Shown: positions 31,652 through 38,899 of the stretch, piece after piece
Layout: every line of letters starts with the position of its first letter
Numbering within the stretch: position 1 is the stretch's first letter
Virus record (IMG/VR): IMGVR_UViG_3300037587_000281
Location: 1 to 49,797 of that record
Strand: one strand, 5' to 3'
Origin: a virus
Length of the DNA stretch: 49,797 nucleotides
Made by a program: the position numbers and the translations under genes
Notes under the pieces: generated by a model
What the model was told of the DNA's origin: nothing
Database searches by the model: none
The model's input: the letters and a program-made list of their open reading frames with translations, nothing else

Positions 31652-32530
31652 TTATCCACCCCCGAATATTATTGCCCAAGGACCGTCAGCTCTCATGGCT
31701 TCGGCACTTCCGAATGCACACATGTGACCTCCACTGACCGTATGACGTGTTACTTTATGAAAGCAAGCCGCTTGTATAGCTTCGGTTTGTTTCGGTGGCG
31801 TAATATCATCTTCTAAGCCAACAAGAATATTGACCTTGCACTTAATCTTTAGCGACTTTAAAAGCAGGTTATTAATAAAGACATTCCAGATCATCCACAA
31901 GTAAGGAAACTGATCGATGTCTTGAACTTCGTTATAACACTTGTAGAAATAAGCGTTCTTAGGATCTTTCTCCGCAATTGCGTGTTTTTTAGCGTGTGGC
32001 TTTTTCCATGCCTTAAGCATAGCTTTTCCGCTCATTACACCGCCAGAACCAAAGACTACGGCCTGATACACTGAGAAGTGTATTTTCTGCGCTGGTGTGA
32101 TTACTGACTCGAATGACGTGTCAATAGGTGATGCCGCCACGGTTAGTTCTGTAACTAGGTGAGGGTACTTGGTTGCTACTTTTGCGGCTAATGCGCCGCC
32201 TTGACAGATACCCGCAAGATGCACGGGGCCATTATCGACAAATAAGATTGTTTCCTTAACCCACGACATCCATGAGTCATACGTAACAATAAAGCGACTA
32301 AAAAATGTTGGCGCTTTAATGCAAATGGAGAAGACGCCACCTTTGGCATTTTTTACGGCGCATTGTGCCAGGCTCTTGTCTTCTTTGAAGTCCACCGTAA
32401 ATTGGCTGGTGTGGCCAGCGATAGCACCTAGCAATACAGTGCTTGTTTCGCCTTCAACATTAGGTTTAAAACAAAGGATTTTAAAATATGAGTTCTCAAA
32501 TACAACTTCATTAGCTGTTGGGTATTTCAT
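31652..32530 (-). CDS. PHA synthase/depolymerase-type alpha/beta hydrolase
   Basis: The 292-residue protein has a cysteine nucleophile elbow, LAGICQGG with Cys109, which is the lipase box of polyhydroxyalkanoate synthases. A likely triad is completed by Asp241 or Asp242 (VGLEDDITPP) and His269 (SGGHMCAFG). The region before the elbow (FKEDKSLAQCAV, TYDSWMSWVKETI) also follows the PhaC/PhaZ fold order. LEDDITPPKQTEAI and the GH..FG ending recall intracellular depolymerases. It is shorter than PhaC (about 355-590) and lacks an oligomer domain. An AAAAGG site precedes the ATG. Whether it makes or breaks PHA, or does neither, cannot be told here. Confidence 0.7.
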   Translation of the reverse strand: MKYPTANEVVFENSYFKILCFKPNVEGETSTVLLGAIAGHTSQFTVDFKEDKSLAQCAVKNAKGGVFSICIKAPTFFSRFIVTYDSWMSWVKETILFVDNGPVHLAGICQGGALAAKVATKYPHLVTELTVAASPIDTSFESVITPAQKIHFSVYQAVVFGSGGVMSGKAMLKAWKKPHAKKHAIAEKDPKNAYFYKCYNEVQDIDQFPYLWMIWNVFINNLLLKSLKIKCKVNILVGLEDDITPPKQTEAIQAACFHKVTRHTVSGGHMCAFGSAEAMRADGPWAIIFGGG

Positions 32531-32618
32531 GATTTTACCTTTTGTTAATTATTAGTTTCGATTATTAAAACATATCACTTATCTGAGTTATTGGTATTAG
32601 ACCAATTGCTAATTGACA

Positions 32619-32966
32619 TTAGTTAATTTTTGCTCTCCACAATCCATCAGATGAATTAATCTTTCCATTTTTAGGCCTTAATGATGGCACCGCTTTAGTC
32701 TTCAGCTTAATAACTCTTTCCGGTCGCTCGGGCCGGTACTCCTCGGCAACCGCTTGAAGATATTTATTAGCCGCATCGCGCCCGGCGTACCCCTGATTGA
32801 ACTTGAGTAACTTCTCATAATGATTAGTAACTTCCTGCCGCCTATCTTCGGGAATGACTTTGATCTTCTTAATTATCCAGTGAATATCATTAACACCACG
32901 GCGGCAAAAATACATGATTGGTCTAATTAGTTTGGTCATGATAAATCCAGTCAAAAAACCTATCAA
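32619..32966 (-). CDS. Hypothetical protein, up to 115 aa
   Basis: The part MTKLIRPIMYFCRRGVND through ANKYLQAVAEEY looks conserved and helical, with a Lys/Arg-rich end. Two starts are possible, 32966 and 32942 (giving 107 residues), and neither has a strong ribosome site. It overlaps the upstream zinc-type gene, so translation may be coupled. Function unknown. Confidence 0.5.
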   Translation of the reverse strand: MIGFLTGFIMTKLIRPIMYFCRRGVNDIHWIIKKIKVIPEDRRQEVTNHYEKLLKFNQGYAGRDAANKYLQAVAEEYRPERPERVIKLKTKAVPSLRPKNGKINSSDGLWRAKIN

Positions 32967-33261
32967 TCATGCCGCGCTTATCTTCATGCTGCATTTTAAT
33001 TATTTTGTAACCTTCTTTTTGACATTCCCGACATGGCTCAAACATTCCCTTTGGCATAACAAATGCGGCGTGATTAGTTTTGCAAATGCAGCACGGCATA
33101 TTGTGAGTTGATACCATCCCGCTATCGTGAATGCCTACGTAAACAATAGGTAACTTCTCGCACATCTTCTCAAAATCAGTGTAAAGAGGCATTTCATTAG
33201 CGTTGCAATAATAATATTTGTAATTGCCTTTTTCATATTCTGGTTTGAATTTATCAATCAT
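32923..33261 (-). CDS. Cysteine-rich hypothetical protein, 112 aa
   Basis: The ATG at 33261 with a GAGGG site is preferred over the GTG at 33270. The middle (MPCCICKTNHAAFVMPKG, then EPCRECQKEGYK) holds two CxxC pairs and a His that could bind zinc. It lies between the replication genes and the hydrolase gene. Confidence 0.55.
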   Translation of the reverse strand: MIDKFKPEYEKGNYKYYYCNANEMPLYTDFEKMCEKLPIVYVGIHDSGMVSTHNMPCCICKTNHAAFVMPKGMFEPCRECQKEGYKIIKMQHEDKRGMIDRFFDWIYHDQTN

Positions 33262-33313
33262 AATTATCACCCTCGATGACTTGGCCAGTTAAATCAATGG
33301 CCGTTGTTTAATG

Positions 33314-33520
33314 TTATTTGCCTTTGCTTTTCGCTTTGGATTCTTTAACGGCCGATGCAATTAACCTCTCAATCATTTTTCCAACTGACTTATCGTGAAA
33401 GCTTGATTGTTTAAATAGCTTAACCCCTTGTAGAGCGTGATTAAGTGCAGCTCTTTCGGCCGCTCCTTTGTTTATTGCGCCTTTGTATATCCCATTATAA
33501 ACAACGTCCTTGGCATCCAT
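33314..33520 (-). CDS. Small basic protein, 68 aa
   Basis: The sequence is Ala/Lys-rich with two helices (GAAERAALNHALQGVKLF, VGKMIERLIASAVKES). It follows the clamp-like gene with a 1-base overlap. Function unknown. Confidence 0.5.
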   Translation of the reverse strand: MDAKDVVYNGIYKGAINKGAAERAALNHALQGVKLFKQSSFHDKSVGKMIERLIASAVKESKAKSKGK

Positions 33521-34053
33521 TAATCGATCCTCGCTGGCATAACGATAAATTTAGGGTTGCCATACTCTTTGTTAATATTATCGCTTGTTGAGGTTAATAA
33601 CATTGCACCGTTTTCACCGGAAAATTGAAGCTTGGCAACACCGAATTTACAATTAAACATTTTTCCAAAGAGGCCGACGTAAGCGGCTTTAACGCCAATT
33701 GAATCGACAGATTTAAATTCTTTCGGGATTATTCGATTAATATCAGGGTATTTCCCGTCAATAACATCAACAACATTTAAACTAATAAGCGATCCGAATT
33801 CATCGTAATGTTTAACAAAATTAGACTTGCCAAAAACAAAACTGGAATATTCAGCTTTTTTTGATATAACGCCTCGGATGTTTAAAATTAAATCTTTCCT
33901 AATGCGCTTGTCCATAGTCATATGAATTGCAATATGACCGTTAGTTGCTTCTATTTTGTTTTTGTAAATATGAATGCCGTTAAGATAATATCTTGGATCA
34001 TCTTTTCCCTGACAAATTTTAGCGGCTCTTAATAATCTACTTAAAATATTCAT
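33520..34053 (-). CDS. Short beta-sliding-clamp-like protein
   Basis: The 177-residue protein has features of bacterial beta clamps: LSRLLRAAKICQGKDD, a strand ending EATNGHIAIHM (like ATDGHRLA), and a C-terminus GAMLLTSTSDN through FIVMPARI (like the YVVMPMRL ending). It is about half the length of a full 366-residue clamp, so it may hold only part of the ring or a two-domain version. It lies right after the O/P-like genes, which suits a replication role. Confidence 0.55.
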   Translation of the reverse strand: MNILSRLLRAAKICQGKDDPRYYLNGIHIYKNKIEATNGHIAIHMTMDKRIRKDLILNIRGVISKKAEYSSFVFGKSNFVKHYDEFGSLISLNVVDVIDGKYPDINRIIPKEFKSVDSIGVKAAYVGLFGKMFNCKFGVAKLQFSGENGAMLLTSTSDNINKEYGNPKFIVMPARID

Positions 34054-34054
34054 G

Positions 34055-34756
34055 TTATTTACCCTTATTTTCGTTAAAACGTTTCTTATACGGCCCGATC
34101 AATCTGGTTCCGCTTGCTTGCATAGTCGCAATTTCAGCATCTAACCTGATATTTCGAGCTTCTTCCGTTTCGGTTTCGCGGAAAACTTCAGGGCTAGCAA
34201 CCTGAACAGGGTTAATATCATGCTCGAGCAATTCCCCATTTTTAACTAGCTGAATGTTTCTAGTGAGCACCTTTTTAAATAACGCTCGGGCCTTTTCTTC
34301 TGATAGCTGTTGCTTGCATCTAAAACCGACTTCTTGACGCGTTTCGTATTCAGCAACGCCATTGCATGGCTTTTTGTCGATCATGCGGTTAAATGCTTCG
34401 TCAGTGTCTATTTCAGGCCCATCACACCAGTTAATAAACTGACCAACACTTGGCCAAAACGGATTAACGCCTTTTCTAGCTGCCTCAAGTCCGGCTTTTA
34501 TCTGCCATTCGTTAGAGATATTGTTTTCGATAAACGCCTTGGTCCATGTCTTTTTTGCAGCGTTCCATGTCTCGCGAGTTTCAAATGCTTGCTTCCAAGC
34601 TGGGTAACATGACTTGAGTTCGTTAAACAGATCGTCGATAACCGACTTCGCATTTTCGGAAACTTGTTTTTTAAGTAACTCGTTTTGCTGATTAGTGAGA
34701 TGAGTTTGCTGCATGTTGGATTGCATATTTTGCATTACTGCTTTTAAATCTTTCAT
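34055..34756 (-). CDS. Replication protein P-like helicase loader
   Basis: The ATG at 34756 follows a GGGGA site better than the GTG at 34762. The 233-residue protein has NEWQIKAGLEAARK, then PFWPSVGQFINWC, the conserved block of lambda P-type proteins. P brings the host helicase DnaB to the origin bound by O. The N-terminal 35 residues are Gln/Asn-rich. It overlaps the O-like gene by stop/start contact. Confidence 0.8.
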   Translation of the reverse strand: MKDLKAVMQNMQSNMQQTHLTNQQNELLKKQVSENAKSVIDDLFNELKSCYPAWKQAFETRETWNAAKKTWTKAFIENNISNEWQIKAGLEAARKGVNPFWPSVGQFINWCDGPEIDTDEAFNRMIDKKPCNGVAEYETRQEVGFRCKQQLSEEKARALFKKVLTRNIQLVKNGELLEHDINPVQVASPEVFRETETEEARNIRLDAEIATMQASGTRLIGPYKKRFNENKGK

Positions 34757-34758
34757 GA

Positions 34759-35400
34759 TCACATCCCCAAGTCTTTATGCCAATTATCATCATCCCAGTT
34801 TTCGGGTTGTTGATTTTGACTAGATTGTTTAATAGGGAAAAGGCCTTGATATTCGTTGTCAATTGACTGCTGAATAATTAACGCTTGAGTTTGTTCGTTC
34901 CCCATGGTGATTATTTTTTTCATAGCGGAATCGGTTTTATACTTCTTGAATTTGCACTTGACTCTAAATGCAATCCATAAATCCCACGCTTCACAATTCA
35001 GCCCGATAGGGCGCGGATCTTCTTTGCTCTGTCTCTCCTCTGTCTCTTCTCTACTCTTCTCTACTGAGGGAACACTTGATGGAGCGGGTTGCTCACTACC
35101 TTGTAGCGGAGCGCTAGCATCATGCTCCATAACTAGAAAGCCTGATTCTATTAGGGATTCCAGATTAACTTTTGAATGGCTACCTATCTTTTTAGAAATC
35201 CAGCTAGCATCGAATGGCATTAGGTTTTTGGTTCGACTAGCTAACATCCAAATACACAGCAAGTGACCTTTGGCTGCGTCACTCAGGCATTCAAAATCGT
35301 AATCATCAAGTAAGTGATTATGCAGCTTAATCCACGGCGGGTTTCTATCTTTGTAATGCTGGAAGTCATCCCAGTTTTTGACCTTGAAGTAACTTTTCAT
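34759..35400 (-). CDS. Replication initiator O-like protein
   Basis: The N-terminus (FKVKNWDDFQHYKDRNPPWI, KLHNHLLDDYDFECL, HLLCIWMLAS) is a winged-helix block common to phage replication initiators. Residues about 95-130 are a linker rich in Ser, Glu and Arg. The C-terminal part (WDLWIAFRVKCKFKKYKTDS) probably meets the P-like protein. In lambda the origin lies inside the linker part of O. Here that DNA (about 35005-35075) is almost pure pyrimidine on the plus strand. Confidence 0.8.
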   Translation of the reverse strand: MKSYFKVKNWDDFQHYKDRNPPWIKLHNHLLDDYDFECLSDAAKGHLLCIWMLASRTKNLMPFDASWISKKIGSHSKVNLESLIESGFLVMEHDASAPLQGSEQPAPSSVPSVEKSREETEERQSKEDPRPIGLNCEAWDLWIAFRVKCKFKKYKTDSAMKKIITMGNEQTQALIIQQSIDNEYQGLFPIKQSSQNQQPENWDDDNWHKDLGM

Positions 35401-35451
35401 TAAACTGTACCTGTCTAGTTAATTTGTCCTCTGTTTGCAGCAGGGGATTAT

Positions 35452-35667
35452 TTACACTTCGTTTGCCTCTTCTGCCCAAGGTAGTGCTTTATCTCCATAC
35501 TCCACATCGTGCACATCTAGGTATGTGACCACTGCCATCAGCAAGGAGTTAAACTTTACAACATTAAATTCTTCACTCCTTACGCATTCGTAAACATTCC
35601 GTGACACTTCCATATCGACAACTGGTGGCAGCATATTATCGCCTAGTGTGATTGCTGACTCGCTCAT
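35452..35667 (-). CDS. Hypothetical protein, 71 aa
   Basis: An acidic protein of mostly helical sequence (FNVVKFNSLLMAVVTYLDV) located before the O-like gene. The start lies 1 base after the zinc-knuckle gene. Family not recognised. Confidence 0.5.
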   Translation of the reverse strand: MSESAITLGDNMLPPVVDMEVSRNVYECVRSEEFNVVKFNSLLMAVVTYLDVHDVEYGDKALPWAEEANEV

Positions 35668-35668
35668 G

Positions 35669-35839
35669 CTATTTAAACCCCGTCATGTTTTCAAAGAATA
35701 ACTCACAGTCCAGCATGTCATGATTACCACTTCCGCATTGATCACAAAATGTAGAATAAAAGCCAGCATCATCATCTTTGGCTTTTCGGTTTGTTTTTTT
35801 CTTGGACTTCTTGCTTGTCTTGTTAAATGCAGTATTCAT
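35669..35839 (-). CDS. Zinc-knuckle protein, 56 aa
   Basis: A Lys-rich N-terminus (NKTSKKSKKKTNRKAK) is followed by CDQCGSGNHDMLDC. The spacing is CX2CX4HX4C, exactly that of retroviral-type zinc knuckles, which bind single-stranded nucleic acid. AGGT precedes the ATG. It lies just before the replication genes, so a role in binding single strands is possible. No phage family known to me. Confidence 0.55.
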   Translation of the reverse strand: MNTAFNKTSKKSKKKTNRKAKDDDAGFYSTFCDQCGSGNHDMLDCELFFENMTGFK

Positions 35840-35878
35840 ATTTACCTCTAAGTTAATTATCCCGTTGCTGTGGGTTTT

Positions 35879-36127
35879 TTATGCGCCTAAATTATTAGCC
35901 GCGTTAAAAAGCCAGCCTAACGAGAACTCAGATATTCTCCCCTGCATTAAACGGCTAACTCTTGGCTGGAAGCACCCCATCTTAATTGACGCGTCTAATT
36001 GAGTTATATTGTTCTCCTTGATGTGATCAACAATTCTATTCATTAGTGCGTTTTTTTCATTAAACAATTTAGACTCTGGTGAGTCCTTACCGAATGTTGC
36101 GTCAAATGCGTTGTCGTGTGATTTCAT
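35879..36127 (-). CDS. XRE-family regulator (HTH_37 type)
   Basis: The 82-residue protein has a helical N-terminus followed by IKENNITQLDASIKMGCFQ, then PRVSRLMQGRISEFSL, the helix-turn-helix typical of HigA-like antitoxins and small phage repressors. Its own promoter carries a near-palindrome. No toxin gene adjoins it, so it more likely controls early transcription of the replication genes downstream. Confidence 0.8.
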   Translation of the reverse strand: MKSHDNAFDATFGKDSPESKLFNEKNALMNRIVDHIKENNITQLDASIKMGCFQPRVSRLMQGRISEFSLGWLFNAANNLGA

Positions 36128-36157
36128 AGTTACACCTTGTTTGCTTATTGTTTTACC

Positions 36158-36187
36158 AGTATATTCTCTAACTTATATATATACAAG
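36158..36187 (-). promoter_or_regulatory. Promoter and near-palindrome of the XRE gene
   Basis: On the minus strand TTGTAT (36186-36181), 17 bp and TATACT (36163-36158) form a promoter. The 16-bp CTTGTATATATATAAG (36187-36172) is palindromic except at one pair and covers the -35 box, a likely operator. Confidence 0.6.
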
Positions 36188-36216
36188 TAGTTATTTGATA
36201 GATTTATTTTGGTCGT

Positions 36217-36238
36217 AAAAAAAGCCCGACAAGCGGGC
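36217..36238 (-). terminator. Minus-strand intrinsic terminator
   Basis: GCCCG (36224-36228) pairs with CGGGC (36234-36238), with seven A before it, which are seven T on the minus strand. It ends the upstream part of the early operon just before the XRE promoter. Confidence 0.8.
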
Positions 36239-36252
36239 AATTGGTTGGGTGG

Positions 36253-36387
36253 TTATGGGTCAAGGTATCTTTGGTGTAAGAACGACCACCAGCGATGGCC
36301 TTTCCAGTATACCGTTATCATCTTTGTTCTGCATGCGGACATTTGAAGTGTGATTTTATCGTAATCATCAGGCGGCGTCTTATCCAT
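36253..36387 (-). CDS. Small hypothetical protein, 44 aa
   Basis: AAAGGAGGA gives a near-perfect ribosome site for the ATG at 36387 (or 36390). The product MDKTPPDDYDKITL, then a Trp-rich end (WKGHRWWSFLHQ), has no known family. It is the last gene before the terminator. Confidence 0.5.
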   Translation of the reverse strand: MDKTPPDDYDKITLQMSACRTKMITVYWKGHRWWSFLHQRYLDP

Positions 36388-36404
36388 CATTCCTCCTTTA
36401 TCGG

Positions 36405-36596
36405 TCATAGTTTAGTGTCTAGCTCTGTCGCTGCTTCGTCCATGTTCTGATGATTATTGAACGGACAGTCATCGCAGTTAACACTCTCGCAATAATCTGC
36501 TTCGTATATGGCTTCGCATAAAGCACTAATGGTAATATCGTCATTATGACCGCTTATTTGCTCTATTATTGATGCTAAGGCTTTTAGTTTACTCAT
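36405..36596 (-). CDS. Hypothetical protein, 63 aa
   Basis: The ATG at 36596 behind GAGGA is preferred. A helical start (KLKALASIIEQISG) is followed by CESVNCDDCPF, which might bind metal. Function unknown. Confidence 0.5.
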   Translation of the reverse strand: MSKLKALASIIEQISGHNDDITISALCEAIYEADYCESVNCDDCPFNNHQNMDEAATELDTKL

Positions 36597-36600
36597 TTTG

Positions 36601-36771
36601 TCATTCCTCAATATGTGTTAGTAATTCGCTCAGCTTTGATAATGGAACTATCACCGCGTTTTCATTGTTGACGTGGTTGTTAATGTGAACATAAAGCTTT
36701 GTGTCAGATTTCATTAGGCTATATGTGTGCTTTTCGTCTGATACTTTCTTGATAACTTCTAATACGCTCAT
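36601..36771 (-). CDS. Hypothetical protein, 56 aa
   Basis: The ORF MSVLEVIKKVSDEKH overlaps the previous stop as ATGA and ends next to the GAGGA of the following gene. Predicted helix-strand-helix. No family recognised. Confidence 0.5.
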   Translation of the reverse strand: MSVLEVIKKVSDEKHTYSLMKSDTKLYVHINNHVNNENAVIVPLSKLSELLTHIEE

Positions 36772-36974
36772 TTCTCGTCCTCCGGTTTAATCGTCCCAGC
36801 CCTAAGCGCCAGCACCGAACCAAATCCCACGTGCCCATCACTGAACTTAACTTTTAGATTCCATTTGTTGCAATAGCCTATTAGCTCGACTTTATCGTCC
36901 GAGTGTTTATTATCAAACATCTCTCCGACTTTAACAGTTGGCTTGTTGCGTTTTATTTTATTGCTGAATGACAT
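36768..36974 (-). CDS. Small beta-rich protein, 68 aa
   Basis: VGEMFDNKHSDDKVELIGY, then LKVKFSDGHVGFGSVLALRA look like strands of a small SH3- or AP2-like barrel, often seen as short phage DNA-binding proteins. A basic N-terminus (KIKRNKPTVK) agrees. The exact family is not certain. Confidence 0.5.
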   Translation of the reverse strand: MSFSNKIKRNKPTVKVGEMFDNKHSDDKVELIGYCNKWNLKVKFSDGHVGFGSVLALRAGTIKPEDEK

Positions 36975-36976
36975 GA

Positions 36977-37096
36977 TTATTTCCTTTTATTCATTCGCAT
37001 GGGAGTAGTCATTGAACGAGCTGTGCTTTTCTCACCGCAACGCTCAAAGACTATATTGTAATATTTGAATGTGTGCTTACGCTTAGGTTTAGGCAT
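36977..37096 (-). CDS. Mini basic protein, 39 aa
   Basis: The ORF MPKPKRKHTFKYYNIVFERC onward has 12 Lys/Arg in 39 residues. A GGGAG site precedes it. It fits the dense chain of tiny early genes. Confidence 0.4.
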   Translation of the reverse strand: MPKPKRKHTFKYYNIVFERCGEKSTARSMTTPMRMNKRK

Positions 37097-37098
37097 TA

Positions 37099-37308
37099 TT
37101 ACTCCCATACTTCCCTAAGTTTATCACGCAATAGCGCGTCATTCTCGGCCTTAACTATGCGCTTATGTAGCTCGCAACCAATTTTAGTTTTGATTTCAAT
37201 GTTAGATTTGAGGGTGCGTTCAAGCGATTTATCAGCCAAGCTTTGAGATTCTTTCTTGCTGATTTTGGATTTCTTGTTTTTGGTTAAGTTCATTGCGAAA
37301 TCTGACAT
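37099..37308 (-). CDS. Hypothetical helical protein, 69 aa
   Basis: Lys/Ser/Glu-rich and predicted almost wholly helical (LADKSLERTLKSNIEIKTKI). It lies 1 base after the 37310 gene. Family unknown. Confidence 0.45.
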   Translation of the reverse strand: MSDFAMNLTKNKKSKISKKESQSLADKSLERTLKSNIEIKTKIGCELHKRIVKAENDALLRDKLREVWE

Positions 37309-37309
37309 G

Positions 37310-37621
37310 TTAGTTCTCCAGTGAAATAAGTTTTGGTTGTGATATTTCGTTTAGAATGTCGCTAAAGCTTTCGTCTGATATGTTGTCAATGTCTGGATTT
37401 ACCAGCTTCAAGTTGCGCTCTGCTGACCATTTAAACCTGCCGGAACGAACGCTTTTTATATCGGACTCATACGCTTTGCATTTTTCGGCGGACTTGGTTC
37501 CATCTTCGTTATTCAGCTTTGTTTCCCTAAAGTTGCCTACCATGAATCTATGTCCGATATTTCCAGCTTTTGATTTTGTTACTTCAACAAGATCGCCAGC
37601 CTTAAATTTAAAACCACTCAT
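37310..37621 (-). CDS. KOW/SH3-like hypothetical protein, 103 aa
   Basis: The start FKAGDLVEVTKSKAGNIGHR resembles the KOW/SH3 motif of small nucleic-acid or ribosome-binding barrels. The second half is polar and acidic. It is coupled to the tiny membrane gene upstream by ATGA. Confidence 0.45.
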   Translation of the reverse strand: MSGFKFKAGDLVEVTKSKAGNIGHRFMVGNFRETKLNNEDGTKSAEKCKAYESDIKSVRSGRFKWSAERNLKLVNPDIDNISDESFSDILNEISQPKLISLEN

Positions 37622-37722
37622 TGTGTCACCTCGATTATATTAACGAATGAATAAGCTTCGATAATTGCGAATACCGCAAACAAGAACCAAAACCAGCGCT
37701 TTGCGTGCTTTTTATATGGCAT
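37618..37722 (-). CDS. Mini membrane protein, 34 aa
   Basis: MPYKKHAKRW followed by the hydrophobic segment FWFLFAVFAIIEAYSFV suggests a single membrane helix with a basic inner end. It overlaps the end of the homing gene by 11 bases. Confidence 0.4.
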   Translation of the reverse strand: MPYKKHAKRWFWFLFAVFAIIEAYSFVNIIEVTQ

Positions 37723-38356
37723 TGACAAGTCCTTTTGTTAGCTTTGCGGCGTGAAGCTTTAGTCCATTAGAGATTAGCGGGTCGCTTTGTTCGGATGCCG
37801 CTTGTAGTATTGTCTTTGACTTAGCATCGATGTATGCGGCGCTTGCCAATTCTGGAGTGGTATAACGACCTAAGTTTTTTGATGTTCCCTTTATATTAAC
37901 TCCAGCTTTATACTTTTTTGACTCCCTGTCATAGCTAACCCCCTGAGGGTATTCTCCTCTTTTTGCTGCGTGATCATTTAGTAGATGATTCAATTCTTTT
38001 GTTATGAATCGACAATTTTCAGGATCGTAAATCTTATTTCCAGGATTGATAATGTCTTTATCTAGATCCTTTCCTTCCCAGTCTTGCTGCTCCATCCAGT
38101 GCTTAAAAGACGTAAAACTAAGCCATTCCTCGCAAACTGCGCAATCAATATATGTTGGGTATTTTTCGTGATATTTTTTTGAATAGCACCTATTAAACAT
38201 ATTTTTCCATCTTGCGTAAAAAGGGCACGTGACTTGTTTACCTCTAATTAAAGGCATAACTATATAATCTGCGTCATTAGTTCCCATGGAAAATATCAAT
38301 TTACGTTTTGCTATTGATATTTTGCTTGCTTTGATTTGTATAAATTTATTTTTCAT
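37712..38356 (-). CDS. HNH/AP2-type homing endonuclease-like protein 6
   Basis: The 214-residue protein is closest to the 6001 one: FIQIKASKISIAKRKLIF at the start, GTNDADYIV, RCYSKKYHEKYPTYIDCAVC, QDWEGKDLDKDIINPGNK and YDPENCRFI. The AP2-like C-terminus (YPQGVSYDRESKKYKAGV, LGRYTTPELASAAY) is present. It lies in the early operon, unlike its three structural-block relatives, which shows spread to both arms. AAAGAGAT precedes the ATG. Confidence 0.75.
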   Translation of the reverse strand: MKNKFIQIKASKISIAKRKLIFSMGTNDADYIVMPLIRGKQVTCPFYARWKNMFNRCYSKKYHEKYPTYIDCAVCEEWLSFTSFKHWMEQQDWEGKDLDKDIINPGNKIYDPENCRFITKELNHLLNDHAAKRGEYPQGVSYDRESKKYKAGVNIKGTSKNLGRYTTPELASAAYIDAKSKTILQAASEQSDPLISNGLKLHAAKLTKGLVNAI

Positions 38357-38412
38357 AAAAATCTCTTTTTGTCAATCGTCATTTAATTTGATAAGAATTC
38401 ACATTTTCAAAT

Positions 38413-38517
38413 TTAGAACGCGTTTATTAAAACTCCAAATATAACGGAAGCAACAATACAAGCCGGGCTCTCCCAAAACATCACAGACAATTTCTTTGTG
38501 TCTATTTTTATCTTCAT
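38413..38517 (-). CDS. Mini membrane protein, 34 aa
   Basis: MKIKIDTKKLSVMFWESPA, then CIVASVIFGVLINAF: a basic start and one hydrophobic helix. It is joined to the first early gene by TAATG. Its tail end lies close to the homing gene leader. Confidence 0.4.
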   Translation of the reverse strand: MKIKIDTKKLSVMFWESPACIVASVIFGVLINAF

Positions 38518-38732
38518 TATTTACGCCCCAGTATTTTGTTGATGATTAAGTCTTTAACGAATTGAATCTCCAAAAGGTCATCCATTGGTTTTGAATAAAC
38601 GCTTCGTGATGGCTTGTAATAAAGGCAGTCGATAATCACCTCGCCGCTTAATTCGATACTGCCGCATACTTCTAATTCGATTGCTTCGCCCTCGATGGTT
38701 ATCGTTACCGGCCTATATGTAAATACTGTCAT
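38517..38732 (-). CDS. First gene of the minus-strand early operon, 71 aa
   Basis: A beta-rich start (VFTYRPVTITIEGEAIEL) and helical end (LLEIQFVKDLIINKIL). GGAGG precedes the ATG, the best ribosome site in the operon. It is the first gene expressed from the divergent early region, a place often held by host-takeover proteins, but no function is recognised. Confidence 0.6.
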   Translation of the reverse strand: MTVFTYRPVTITIEGEAIELEVCGSIELSGEVIIDCLYYKPSRSVYSKPMDDLLEIQFVKDLIINKILGRK

Positions 38733-38899
38733 GGTGCCTCCTTGGTTTTAGGTACGTTACTATAGAGGGCGGGAATAAGTCAAGCATTATTAACGTATAA
38801 ACCTACGTAATAATAAATGTGAAATATACGTAATAATATATTGACTAGAATTGAGCGGCGTGTAACTATGGACACATCAAAAACAAGCAGGGGTACAAA
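38733..38899. promoter_or_regulatory. Divergent early promoter region with repeated operator
   Basis: Plus strand: TTGACT (38841-38846) and TAACTA/AACTAT near 38863-38869. Minus strand: TTGACT near 38785-38780, with TATAGT or TAGTAA further on. TACGTAATAATA occurs at 38804-38815 and 38827-38838, 23 bp apart. A degenerate inverted version lies at 38786-38797 (TTATTAACGTAT). The outer copies sit beside the two -35 boxes, as in a two-way genetic switch. Confidence 0.65.
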
